Source: Methylobacterium sp.
Lineage (GTDB): Bacteria; Pseudomonadota; Alphaproteobacteria; Rhizobiales; Beijerinckiaceae
DNA length: 58,409 nt
Direction of reading: 5' to 3'
NCBI RefSeq assembly: GCF_028290105.1
Contig: NZ_JAQGKL010000146.1
Span: 1 to 58,409, forward strand
Positions 30,504 to 38,624 of the stretch are shown here, piece by piece (positions within the stretch are counted from its first letter, which is position 1; each line of letters begins with the position of its first letter). The notes below the pieces were generated by a model. That model was not told where the DNA came from. It searched no databases and worked only from the letters and a program-made list of their open reading frames with translations. The translations under genes were made by a program, and so were the position numbers.

Positions 30504-31840
30504 GTTCGGCCAAGCGACCCAGGCGAGACGCGGTACGAGGCGGCCTGATCCTGGCCGCACTCCTCGTCGCGGGCCTTGCGGCGCGTGCCGAGGACGCGTC
30601 GACACCGGAGGCCGTCCAGAAGGCGCTGGAGGAGAAGAGCCGCCGGGCGGAGAACCTGAAGCGCATCGAGGACGCCCTGGCCGCCAGCACCGGCGCGCGG
30701 GCGAAGTTCGAGACGGAGATCGCCGCCATCGGCGGCGACCGGTCCAAGCTCAACACCGCGCTTCTCGATGCCGCGCGCCAGGCCCAGGCCACCGAGGTCC
30801 GGATGAGCCGGTTGGAGGAGCGCCTGAAGACCCTTGGCGCAAGCGAGGCTGCGCTACGCCGCTCGCTCGATTCCCGGCGCGGCGTCATCGCCGAGATACT
30901 GGCCGCCCTGCAGCGCATGGGTCGCCGTCCCCCGCCCGCCGTACTGGTGCGCCCCGAGGATGTGCTCGCGGTGATCCGGACCTCGATGCTACTCGGCGCC
31001 GTGGTACCCGAGTTGCGGGGCGAGGCAGAGACGCTCGCCGGCGACTTGTCCGAACTCGTGCGCCTTAAGGGGCTCATCGCCGCCGATCGCGAAGGTTTGA
31101 CCAACGATCTCGCCGGCTGGGCCCGCGAGCAGCAGCGCCTCAACGCGCTCATCGCCGCGCGCCGCACCCGGCAGGCCGAAATCGAAAGCGGACTGGCCGC
31201 CGAGCGCACGCGTACGGCCGAGCTTTCCGTGCAGGCCAGAAGCCTCAAGGATCTTCTCGACCGTATGGAAGGCGAGGTCGCCTCGGCCCGCCGCGCGGCG
31301 GAAGAGGCTCGGGCCGCCGAGACCCGCGAGGCGCGCGCGACGCAGGAACGCTTCGCCGCAGCGGGTGCCCGGGATCCGGCACGTCTGGCGCCGAAGGTAC
31401 GCTTCGTCGATACCCGTGGCGACCTGCCGCGTCCGGTGAGTGGCGCGATGGTGCGAAGTTTCAACCAGCCCGACGGCAATGGCGGAACCACCCGCGGCAT
31501 ATCGCTCTCGACCCGGCCGAAAGCCGTGGTTTCGTCACCGGCCGATGGCTGGGTGTCGTTCGCCGGGCAGTTCCGGTCGTACGGCCGACTCTTGATCATC
31601 AACGCCGGCGATGGCTACTATCTCTTGTTGGCGGGGATGGACCAGATCAACGTCGAGGTCGGCCAGTTCGTACTTGCGGGCGAGCCGGTGGCGGCGATGG
31701 GGGAGGGCGGCACCGGTCCCGATTCGGCGGGCGGTGATCGCGGCGATCCGGTCTTATACGTTGAGTTCAGAAAAGACGGCGGCTCCATCGACCCGGAGCC
31801 TTGGTGGGCGAAAAGCCCCAGCGAGAAGGTTCGCGGATAA
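30500..31840 (+). CDS. EnvC-like murein hydrolase activator with degenerate LytM domain
   Basis: 446 residues. An N-terminal hydrophobic segment (about residues 14-29) acts as signal peptide or anchor. Long coiled coils follow (about 35-295; KALEEKSRRAENLKRIEDAL, then many Glu/Arg heptads). A C-terminal M23/LytM domain runs from about 310 (FNQPDGNGGTTRGISL to VLYVEFRKDGGSIDPEPWW). The zinc ligands of active M23 enzymes are missing: the HxxxD place reads GISLSTRP and the HxH place reads PVLYVEF. This matches EnvC-type activators, which bind amidases instead of cutting the wall. Start ATG overlaps the rlmH stop; the stop overlaps ctpA (TAATG). Confidence 0.9.
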   Translation: MSSAKRPRRDAVRGGLILAALLVAGLAARAEDASTPEAVQKALEEKSRRAENLKRIEDALAASTGARAKFETEIAAIGGDRSKLNTALLDAARQAQATEVRMSRLEERLKTLGASEAALRRSLDSRRGVIAEILAALQRMGRRPPPAVLVRPEDVLAVIRTSMLLGAVVPELRGEAETLAGDLSELVRLKGLIAADREGLTNDLAGWAREQQRLNALIAARRTRQAEIESGLAAERTRTAELSVQARSLKDLLDRMEGEVASARRAAEEARAAETREARATQERFAAAGARDPARLAPKVRFVDTRGDLPRPVSGAMVRSFNQPDGNGGTTRGISLSTRPKAVVSSPADGWVSFAGQFRSYGRLLIINAGDGYYLLLAGMDQINVEVGQFVLAGEPVAAMGEGGTGPDSAGGDRGDPVLYVEFRKDGGSIDPEPWWAKSPSEKVRG

Positions 31841-33162
31841 TGCGCAAGGTTTCCCTCGTTCTGCTCGGCGCGTTCATCGGCGTCGGCTCCTCCATGGTGG
31901 CGATGCAGACCCGCCTCCTCTCGGGGACGAGCGCGGTCGCGGCCTCCGCCGAGACCTACCGTCAGCTCAGCCTGTTCGGCGACGTCTTCGAGAAGGTGCG
32001 CACGGACTACGTCGAGAAGCCCGACGAGGCGAAGCTGATCGAGGCGGCCGTGAACGGCATGCTGACCTCGCTCGATCCGCATTCGAGCTACATGGATTCC
32101 AAGAGCTTCCGCGACATGCAGGTGCAGACGCGCGGTGAGTTCGGCGGCCTCGGCATCGAGGTCACGATGGAGGACGGCCTGATCAAGGTCGTCACCCCGA
32201 TCGACGACACGCCCGCCTCGAAGGCCGGCATCCTCACCAACGACGTGATCACGCAGATCGACGAGGATCAGGTCCAGGGCCTCACCCTGAACCAGGCCGT
32301 CGACAAGATGCGCGGCCCGATCAACTCGCCGGTCAAGCTGAAGATCAGCCGTAAGGAATCCAAGGACCCGATCGAGGTCACGCTCAACCGCGACGTGATC
32401 AAGATCAAGCCGGTGCGCTCGCGCGCCGAGGGTGGCGATGTCGGCTACATCCGCCTGACCCAGTTCAACGAGCAGACCTTCGACGGCATGCGCGCGGCGA
32501 TCGACAAGCTCAACACCGACATCGGCCCCGACAAGCTCAAGGGCTACGTGCTGGATCTGCGCAACAACCCGGGCGGTCTCCTCGATCAGGCCGTGATGGT
32601 GTCGGATGCCTTCCTCGACCGGGGCGAGATCGTCTCGACCCGTGGCCGCAACCCCGACGAGACCCAGCGCTTCTCGGCGAAATCCGGCGACCTCACCAAG
32701 GGCAAGCCTATCGTGGTGCTGGTCAACGGCGGTTCTGCCTCGGCCTCCGAGATCGTGGCCGGCGCGTTGCAGGACCACAAGCGCGCGACGGTGCTGGGCA
32801 CCCGTTCGTTCGGCAAGGGTTCCGTGCAGTCGATCATCCCCCTCGGCGGCAGCGGCGCTCTGCGCCTGACCACGGCGCGCTACTACACGCCGTCGGGCCG
32901 CTCGATTCAGGCCAAGGGCATCGAGCCGGACCAGGAGGTCCTGCAGGAGGTGCCGGACGAGCTGAAGGGCAAGGACGAGACCAAGGGCGAGGCCGGGTTG
33001 AAGGGCCACCTCAAGCAGAAGGACGTCGAGGAGCGCGGCGGTTCGTCGGCCTACGTCCCGCCGGATCCGGCCAAGGACAAGCAGCTCATCGCTGCCTTCG
33101 ACTTCCTGCGCGGCATCCAGAAGGGCGCGGCCAACACGCCGAAGGCAGCCGTCCCGAACTGA
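31840..33162 (+). CDS. ctpA: C-terminal processing protease CtpA (S41)
   Basis: 440 residues. A signal or anchor helix (2-22) is followed by the S41 N-terminal segment, a PDZ domain (about 95-185; GEFGGLGIEV, IDDTPASKAGIL) and the protease core. The catalytic pair is Ser301 in GGSASASEI and Lys326 in SFGKGSVQ, 25 residues apart as in Prc/CtpA. LDLRNNPGGLLDQAV is also typical. It is a periplasmic protease that trims envelope proteins such as peptidoglycan hydrolases or lipoproteins. The gene starts at the last base of the EnvC-like stop, so the two are translationally coupled. Confidence 0.96.
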   Translation: MRKVSLVLLGAFIGVGSSMVAMQTRLLSGTSAVAASAETYRQLSLFGDVFEKVRTDYVEKPDEAKLIEAAVNGMLTSLDPHSSYMDSKSFRDMQVQTRGEFGGLGIEVTMEDGLIKVVTPIDDTPASKAGILTNDVITQIDEDQVQGLTLNQAVDKMRGPINSPVKLKISRKESKDPIEVTLNRDVIKIKPVRSRAEGGDVGYIRLTQFNEQTFDGMRAAIDKLNTDIGPDKLKGYVLDLRNNPGGLLDQAVMVSDAFLDRGEIVSTRGRNPDETQRFSAKSGDLTKGKPIVVLVNGGSASASEIVAGALQDHKRATVLGTRSFGKGSVQSIIPLGGSGALRLTTARYYTPSGRSIQAKGIEPDQEVLQEVPDELKGKDETKGEAGLKGHLKQKDVEERGGSSAYVPPDPAKDKQLIAAFDFLRGIQKGAANTPKAAVPN

Positions 33163-33179
33163 GGTCCATCCGCCTCGCC

Positions 33180-33194
33180 TTAGCGAAGCGTTAA
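33180..33194 (+). promoter_or_regulatory. CtrA-like box (TTAG-N7-TTAA) upstream of the yibQ-like gene
   Basis: One mismatch from the CtrA consensus TTAA-N7-TTAA. The right half continues as TTAACCAT, a known CtrA half-site form. It is about 107 bases upstream of the yibQ-like start and directly before a long hairpin. Regulation by CtrA is inference. Confidence 0.35.
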
Positions 33195-33199
33195 CCATG

Positions 33200-33249
33200 A
33201 CGGCCCCCAATGTCGGTCCAGAACCGACATCGGGGGCCGTTCGCGTTTT
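33200..33249 (+). terminator. Long hairpin terminator after ctpA
   Basis: Arms 33200-33217 and 33223-33240 pair over 18 positions with a single A-C mismatch and a 5-base loop. The sequence TCGCGTTTTC follows, giving a short T-tract. It separates the envC-like/ctpA unit from the yibQ-like gene. Confidence 0.7.
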
Positions 33250-33300
33250 CGGCGAGGGCCGTCCAACATCGGCTCACGAAGCTTGGGGAAGCGGCTGCGC

Positions 33301-34509
33301 GTGGCCACCGACGACATCCTGACCCGACCGCTCGGAGCCAAGCCCGCTTCCGGCCAGCGCCTGCGGTCGCTGCGGCAGGTCCGGGTGACCGCGCCGATGC
33401 TGCTCGGCGGCTTGGTGTCCGGGCTCGTCGTCGGAGTCAGCATCCTCGCCGTGGCCGGCGATCCGGAGGGTGGAGAGCCCAGCGCGGTGGCCGCCATCAC
33501 CTTGCGCGAGCCGGTCGCCACCCCCGTGGCGCCGATAGCCGACAAGCCGCAACGCCCGACGACCGGTCCGAGCAGCGCCGACGAGGTCGAGTCCGCGTCC
33601 GGAGTCACCGTCTTCCGGCCCACCGGAACGTCTGCGCCGAGCGAAGCAGTCGTGATTCAAGTACCCTCCGCCGCGCCGATCAAGCTGGCCTCCGCCCCGG
33701 ATCCGCGCCTCGTCGAGCGGGGCCGCCACGGTAACGTTCCGCGCCTCGGGGACAGCCGCCTTCGTCCCCTCGACGTCTACGCTCGACCCGAGGCCGCAGG
33801 CTCGGGGCCCCGCGTCGCCATCCTCGTCTCGGGCTTGGGGATCGGGCAGGCCGCCACCGCCAGCGCCATTGCCCGCCTGCCGCCTGCGATCAGCCTCGCT
33901 TTCGCGCCCTATGGTGGCGATCTCGAACGCACCGTGGCCCGTGCGCGGGAAGCCGGACACGAGGCGCTGCTCCAGGCTCCGATGGAGCCCTTCGATTATC
34001 CCGACAGCGATCCCGGCCCCCAGACTTTGCTGACGTCGTCGCGGACGCCGGAAAACCTGGACCGCCTGAGCTGGATCATGAGCCGGTTCTCCGGCTTCGT
34101 CGGCATCGTCAATTACATGGGCGCCAAGCTGACGAGCGATGCGGCGGCGCTGGAACCGGTCCTGCGCGAGATCGGCGCCCGCGGTCTCGGCTTCGTCGAT
34201 GACGGCACCTCCCCGCGCTCGCTCGCCGGCACCCTCGCCGCCAAGGCCAAGGTGCCGGTCGCCCGCGCCGAGATCGTGCTCGACGCGCTGGCGCGCCCCG
34301 AGGCCATCGACCGGGAACTCGCGCGGCTGGAGGCCCAGGCCCGCCAGAAAGGCTTCGCTCTCGGTTCTGCCAGTGCCATGCCGATGAGCATCGACCGGAT
34401 CGCCCGCTGGGCGGCCGACGCCGAGGCGCGTGGAATCCGGCTGGTGCCGGTCAGCGTGGCCCTCAGGGGGGCAGGGGCGGCGACGCGGCTCAGCAGCGCG
34501 AAACCCTGA
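33301..34509 (+). CDS. YibQ-like divergent polysaccharide deacetylase family protein
   Basis: About 402 residues from the GTG at 33301 ([15 protein letters not shown]), with GGGGAAG nine bases ahead; a TTG at 33283 is another option. A membrane helix lies near residues 33-53, then a Pro/Ala-rich linker, then the DUF610 divergent deacetylase domain from about 165 ([53 protein letters not shown]). The domain usually keeps a TIM-like barrel but not all deacetylase metal ligands. The position after envC and ctpA is conserved in Rhizobiales and suggests work on the cell wall. The exact reaction is unknown. Confidence 0.88.
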   Translation: MATDDILTRPLGAKPASGQRLRSLRQVRVTAPMLLGGLVSGLVVGVSILAVAGDPEGGEPSAVAAITLREPVATPVAPIADKPQRPTTGPSSADEVESASGVTVFRPTGTSAPSEAVVIQVPSAAPIKLASAPDPRLVERGRHGNVPRLGDSRLRPLDVYARPEAAGSGPRVAILVSGLGIGQAATASAIARLPPAISLAFAPYGGDLERTVARAREAGHEALLQAPMEPFDYPDSDPGPQTLLTSSRTPENLDRLSWIMSRFSGFVGIVNYMGAKLTSDAAALEPVLREIGARGLGFVDDGTSPRSLAGTLAAKAKVPVARAEIVLDALARPEAIDRELARLEAQARQKGFALGSASAMPMSIDRIARWAADAEARGIRLVPVSVALRGAGAATRLSSAKP

Positions 34510-34586
34510 GTCGCAGAACCTCCGAAATACCCGATGCCGTCGTTTCGTGCGTTGCGGCACATGGCCGGTCTGCCTATGGTCGCGCC

Positions 34587-35132
34587 ATGACCGCACCCCC
34601 GATCGCCGACGGCACCGGCCTGCCGTACCGACCCTGCGTGGGCATCACGTTGATCTCGCGCGATGGCCGCGTGTTCATCGGGCGCCGCCGGGCCGATGCG
34701 GGGCCGGAGCACGTCGCGGACGGACGCGCCTGGCAGATGCCGCAGGGCGGCATCGACGCGGGCGAGGACCCGGCGGACGCGGCATTGCGCGAACTCTACG
34801 AGGAGACCAACGTCGCGGCCGGCTCCGTCGTCCGGCTCGGCGAGACGGAGGGCTGGCTCTCCTACGACCTGCCGCCGACGGTGCTGAAACAGGTCTGGAA
34901 GGGGCGCTATCGCGGCCAGACGCAGAAGTGGTTCGCCTTCGGTTTCCTCGGCTCCGACGACGAGATCGATGTCGCCACGCCGGGCAACGGCGTCTTCAAG
35001 TCCGAATTCGATGCCTGGCGCTGGGAGCCGATGTCCGGCTTGCCCGACCTGATCGTGCCCTTCAAGCGGCCGGTCTACGAGGGCGTGGTCGCCGCCTTTG
35101 CGGGCCTGACCGCATGGCGCGCGCCCTCGTGA
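34587..35132 (+). CDS. rppH: RNA pyrophosphohydrolase (Nudix)
   Basis: 181 residues. The opening [20 protein letters not shown] and the Nudix box at residues 54-76 ([20 protein letters not shown], then TNV) are standard for RppH/Ial[19 protein letters not shown] is the RppH-specific segment. It removes pyrophosphate from the 5' end of mRNA to start RNase E decay; in Bartonella the homologue is the invasion protein IalA. It is 77 bases after the yibQ-like gene. Confidence 0.95.
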   Translation: MTAPPIADGTGLPYRPCVGITLISRDGRVFIGRRRADAGPEHVADGRAWQMPQGGIDAGEDPADAALRELYEETNVAAGSVVRLGETEGWLSYDLPPTVLKQVWKGRYRGQTQKWFAFGFLGSDDEIDVATPGNGVFKSEFDAWRWEPMSGLPDLIVPFKRPVYEGVVAAFAGLTAWRAPS

Positions 35133-35152
35133 CAGTCTGAGCCGGCATCCCG

Positions 35153-35764
35153 ATGCGGTGGTGGTCAATTCCGGTCGTGCTGGTTCTAGGGTGGTTCGCC
35201 TACACGCTGACGCCCCTTTGGGCGCTCTACGATCTCGCGCGCGCGGTCCAGGCGCACGACACCGACTACATCGCACGCCACGTCAACTTTCACACGTTGC
35301 GCGTGTCGGTGATCCGCCAGGCGGCAGCGGCCGCGCAGGCGCGCGACCCGTCCGCGCCCGACATCGAGCCGCGCGAGCGCCAGCGCATCTCGGAGGCCGC
35401 CGCCGCCCTGGCGATCCCGATCGCCGAGGCACTGGTCACGCCTGCGACGGTGGTCGATCTCCTCGATGACGGCTGGCCGCAGACGGTGGAACTCGGCCGG
35501 GATGAGCCTGAGCCGAAACCCGGGGGAGGGGGCCTGCGCATCGAGAGCCTGCGCCGGCTGATCCCGTTCTATCTCGCCTCCGAGATGCGGGGGTTTCGCG
35601 CCGTGGTCGTCGGCGTGCCCCCCGAGGCGAGCCGGGACCGCCGTTTGAGAATCCGATTGCGTCTGCACGCCTGGACCTGGCGCGTGGTCGACATCGAACT
35701 GAACGACGAGCTTCGCGAGCGGATCGCCCAGACCTTCGCCCGCGCCAGCGCCAAGGTGCGCTGA
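35153..35764 (+). CDS. DUF2939 membrane-anchored protein
   Basis: 203 residues. One N-terminal hydrophobic helix (WWSIPVVLVLGWFAYTLTP) leads straight into PLWALYDLARAVQAHDTDYI and RHVNFHTLRVSVIRQAA, the DUF2939 pattern. The rest is predicted periplasmic. The function is unknown. It lies 20 bases after rppH on the same strand and is probably in the same transcript; the ROK-like gene converges on it. Confidence 0.85.
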   Translation: MRWWSIPVVLVLGWFAYTLTPLWALYDLARAVQAHDTDYIARHVNFHTLRVSVIRQAAAAAQARDPSAPDIEPRERQRISEAAAALAIPIAEALVTPATVVDLLDDGWPQTVELGRDEPEPKPGGGGLRIESLRRLIPFYLASEMRGFRAVVVGVPPEASRDRRLRIRLRLHAWTWRVVDIELNDELRERIAQTFARASAKVR

Positions 35765-35774
35765 CCCGCCTCGC

Positions 35775-36854
35775 TCAATCGCAGCCCGGTTCGTCGCCCC
35801 GGTTGGTGAAGCGCGCATTGCCGAGGCCGGTGCCGATGGTGAGGACGCCCCAGCGCGTCACGTCCTTGCGGTCCGGAACCTCGCTCAGGCCCTGCACCAC
35901 GGCGTCGTTGTGCATCACCACCATGGTGGTGTGACCACCGATGCGGGGAATCGCGGCCGTGATGCGGCCGGCGAGGTTGAAGTCGTCGCCCTCCCAGTCG
36001 CCCGGCAGGTTCTGGCCACCGCGCGCGATGGTGCCATCGGCCGCGATGACCCCGGGGCAGCCGATTCCGATGAAGGGCGCCAGGGTAAGGTTCGCCCGCT
36101 CTGCCCGCCGGATCAGGTCGTTCAGCATGCCGATCAGACGCTCGATCGCCTCGTCTCGGCTCGGCGCCGGGTCCTCGTCGCGGTGCCGCCAGAGTTCCGA
36201 GCGCCAGACCGCGCTGCGCGACAGGTCGGGCGCCTTCCTGAGGTTCGTGGTCACCACGCCGGCTCGGATGTTGCTGCCACCGATGTCGACGGCGAGGAGG
36301 CTGTCGTAGCCGGAGAAGATCCAGGCGGGGGCGAGGTGCACGGCGCCAATCAGGCCGCCCTCGTCGGGATGGTGCCGGATCGGCTCCAGGGTGATGTCGA
36401 TGCCCTCGCCACGCAGGAGGAACCCGGCACGGCCGATCGCGAGGCAGCCGGCGCGGCTGTCGCGAAATCCGCCCCCGACCACGATGGCCTGGGTCCCGCG
36501 CCAGCCCTCCTGGTTCAGGAAGATGCGCACCACGCGGGCCAGTTCCTGCGCGAAGGCCTCGATGGCGCTGAACACGGCACCGGAGGCGAGCGGGTCTTGC
36601 CCCAGCAGGATGTGATCGAGGCGCCGCTTGGTAAAATCGCAGCTCGGCTTGTCGCCGAGGGGGTCGGGGCCAATGGCGTGCAGGCGCTCGCGGCACGCTT
36701 CCAGCATCGTGCGGAACGCCGCCTTCGAAACCCGGTCGCCGATGAAGCCGTCGCCGTCCTTCAACTCGATGTTGTAGTCGTCGACGACGACGGAGGGCAG
36801 CCGCTGCGCCGCGTGGGCGATGCCCGCTTCGCGGATCGTAATGTTCTGGTTCAT
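35775..36854 (-). CDS. ROK-type kinase-like protein with circularly permuted motif order
   Basis: 359 residues. The ROK/ASKHA motifs are all present but in rotated order. Residues 85-180 look like the usual C-terminal half: helix FAQELARVVRIFLNQEG, adenosine motif AIVVGGGFRDSRAG (123-136), then DEGGLIGAVHLA (164-174). After that come the usual N-terminal motifs: phosphate-1 LLAVDIGGSNIRAG (186-199), FIGIGCPGVI (261-270), NLPGDW (282-287), the catalytic-Asp segment MHNDAVVQGLSE (314-325) and phosphate-2 LTIGTGLGNA (338-347). The protein ends 12 residues later. The ROK zinc motif CxCGxxGCxE is absent. It is probably a sugar kinase or a derived regulator; substrate unknown. The first 75 residues are unrelated to ROK. 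Confidence 0.85.
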   Translation of the reverse strand: MNQNITIREAGIAHAAQRLPSVVVDDYNIELKDGDGFIGDRVSKAAFRTMLEACRERLHAIGPDPLGDKPSCDFTKRRLDHILLGQDPLASGAVFSAIEAFAQELARVVRIFLNQEGWRGTQAIVVGGGFRDSRAGCLAIGRAGFLLRGEGIDITLEPIRHHPDEGGLIGAVHLAPAWIFSGYDSLLAVDIGGSNIRAGVVTTNLRKAPDLSRSAVWRSELWRHRDEDPAPSRDEAIERLIGMLNDLIRRAERANLTLAPFIGIGCPGVIAADGTIARGGQNLPGDWEGDDFNLAGRITAAIPRIGGHTTMVVMHNDAVVQGLSEVPDRKDVTRWGVLTIGTGLGNARFTNRGDEPGCD

Positions 36855-36909
36855 GCCGTTCCGTCCGTCCCCCGCCGCGGCTCCGCGCGCAGCCCAACGC
36901 GCAACCCGG

Positions 36910-37269
36910 CTATTTGGGCTTGGCGGTATCCGGCACGACGGGCGCCTTCGGCTCGCGGGCCTCCATCAGGTCCTCGGCCTTTTCCTCGTCGGTGTCGCCG
37001 CCGCGCTCGATCGTCTTCTCGGGGTTGGCCGCCAGCGCACGGACGATCGCCACGAGGCGCTCGCACTCGGCCTCGTACTTGTAGGTCTCCAGCACGATCG
37101 CGGCGTCGCGCAGGGTACGCAGGTCGCGCACGGTCTGCTTGTTGGCGGATTCCCGCAGCTCGGTCTTGCCGGCGATCGCCTCTTCGAGCTTGGCGCCCTT
37201 CACGTCGCAGGCGGCGGATGCCGTGGCGGTGCTGGCGGCAAGGAGGAGTGCGGCGGCGAGAAGGCGCAT
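36910..37269 (-). CDS. Small exported protein, unknown function
   Basis: 119 residues from the ATG at 37269. The signal peptide is MRLLAAALLLAASTATASA, cleavage expected before ACDVKG. The mature part is helical and charged (KLEEAIAGKTELRESANKQT, then VRDLRTLRDAAIVLETYKYE), with one Cys pair candidate (CDVKG and CERLVAI). Its C-terminus is Glu/Asp/Pro-rich. Periplasmic location is inferred. No family recognised; it lies between the ROK-like gene and a receiver gene on the same strand. Confidence 0.7.
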   Translation of the reverse strand: MRLLAAALLLAASTATASAACDVKGAKLEEAIAGKTELRESANKQTVRDLRTLRDAAIVLETYKYEAECERLVAIVRALAANPEKTIERGGDTDEEKAEDLMEAREPKAPVVPDTAKPK

Positions 37270-37315
37270 CGTTTGGCTCCGGCAGACGGGGTCCACGCGC
37301 TTTGCGCGGACGCGG

Positions 37316-37744
37316 TCAGGCGTGATGGGGGTTGGGACGCAGGATGTCGTTGGCGAGGGCCACGAGGTGGCTCAGGCGGTAGGGCTTCGGTACGAAGATG
37401 GAATGCGAGACCGCGTCGGCCTGCGAGAGCTGGCCGCGACCGCCGGAGGTATAGACCACCGGCAGGTTCGGCCAGTGTCGGCGCGCGCGATGGGCCAGGA
37501 CGAGGCCGTTCGTGTTGCGAGCGAGATCGATATCGGTGAAGAGCAGGTCGACGCGCTCCCGCGCCAGGATGTCCTCCGCCGCGTCGGCATCGGCGGCGGT
37601 GAGGACGCGGTAGCCCTCGTCGAGCAGCGCCTCGGCGGCGAGCTCGCAGACCATGGCTTCATCCTCGACCACCAGGACGGTCTCGGCGGCGCCGCGGGGG
37701 CTGAAGGCAGGGATGCTGGGAAAGGCGCAGGCGAAGGAAATCAT
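37316..37744 (-). CDS. Stand-alone receiver-domain response regulator
   Basis: 142 residues, a single CheY-like domain with no output domain. After about 20 variable residues it has VLVVEDEAMVCELAAEAL, the phospho-Asp in LLFTDIDLARNTNGL, Thr/Ser in VVYTSGGRGQL and the conserved Lys in IFVPKPYRLSHL. Such single-domain regulators act in phosphorelays or bind a partner. The ATG at 37744 has AGGAG seven bases ahead, which decides the start. No kinase is adjacent. Confidence 0.88.
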   Translation of the reverse strand: MISFACAFPSIPAFSPRGAAETVLVVEDEAMVCELAAEALLDEGYRVLTAADADAAEDILARERVDLLFTDIDLARNTNGLVLAHRARRHWPNLPVVYTSGGRGQLSQADAVSHSIFVPKPYRLSHLVALANDILRPNPHHA

Positions 37745-37857
37745 GACGCAACTCCTACTCACCCGGCGTGAGGGCCTCGGCCCCGTGCCGGATCGTCAGA
37801 CAAACGGGTCGCCGAGGCGCTTCGTTCGCCGCCGTTCACTCCAATTGCGCGGACTTG

Positions 37858-37873
37858 GTAAGCGAAGCTTTAA
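37858..37873 (+). promoter_or_regulatory. CtrA-like site with 8-base spacer (GTAA-N8-TTAA)
   Basis: About 40 bases upstream of the YoaK-like gene. It shares AGCGAAGC, one variable base and TTAACC with the site at 33182-33196. The spacer is one longer than the CtrA consensus, so binding is doubtful, but the shared word is notable in this TTAA-poor sequence. Confidence 0.3.
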
Positions 37874-37912
37874 CCTTGCGGGCCCGGAGATAAATCGACC
37901 GGCGCCGCGCCC

Positions 37913-38590
37913 ATGACCCGTCCCTGGCATCTCGGCTTCGGCCTCATCCTGACGGCCCTCGCCGGCTACGTGGATGCCCTCGGTTTCATCCGGCTGGGGG
38001 GCCTCTACACCTCGTTCATGAGCGGGAACACGACGCAGCTCGCGGTCTCGATCGGCCACGGCGATCCGCACCACGCCCTGCTGCCCGCCCTGCTGATCCT
38101 CGCCTTCCTGCTCGGCGGCATCTGCGGCGGCGGTCTCTCGGCGCTGACGCCGTCGCGCTGGGTCACCCCGGTCATCCTCGGCTTCGAGACGGCGGTGGTG
38201 AGCGCCGCCTTCCAGGCCGCGACGGCGGCGCCCGATTCCGGCATCGCCTCCCTGATGCTCGCCCTGGCGATGGGCGCGCAGAACGCGGTGCTCTCCCATG
38301 TCCAGGGCTTTCGCGCCGGCACCACCTTCGTCACCGGCGCGCTGTTCGGCTTCGGCCAGAAGTTCGCCCTGGCGCTGGCCCGGCGCGGCGCGCGCTGGGC
38401 CTGGGTCTCGGACGGCGTCGTCTGGTTCTCGCTCTTCGTGGGATCGGTGGCCGGGACGGTCGCCTACGGGCAACTGGCGTTGTATGCGCTGGCCATCCCC
38501 GCCGGCATCGCCGGCTTCCTCGCGTTCCTCGCGACGATCCTGACCGTCCGCGCCGTGCCCAACGCCGCCGGCAAGGTCGCCGTGAAGTGA
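37913..38590 (+). CDS. YoaK-like (DUF1275) membrane protein
   Basis: 225 residues with about six membrane helices. The opening FGLILTALAGYVDALGFIRL and GLYTSFMSGNTTQLAVSIG are the DUF1275 signature. AMGAQNAVLSHVQGFRAGTT, then FVTGALFGFGQ, completes it. Function unknown; family members are inner-membrane proteins. It starts 52 bases after... the ATG follows a candidate CtrA-like site and is the first gene of a plus-strand group running to 41872. Confidence 0.85.
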   Translation: MTRPWHLGFGLILTALAGYVDALGFIRLGGLYTSFMSGNTTQLAVSIGHGDPHHALLPALLILAFLLGGICGGGLSALTPSRWVTPVILGFETAVVSAAFQAATAAPDSGIASLMLALAMGAQNAVLSHVQGFRAGTTFVTGALFGFGQKFALALARRGARWAWVSDGVVWFSLFVGSVAGTVAYGQLALYALAIPAGIAGFLAFLATILTVRAVPNAAGKVAVK

Positions 38591-38624
38591 GCCCGCGAGA
38601 CCACGCTGTGAGAGATCCCTCCGC

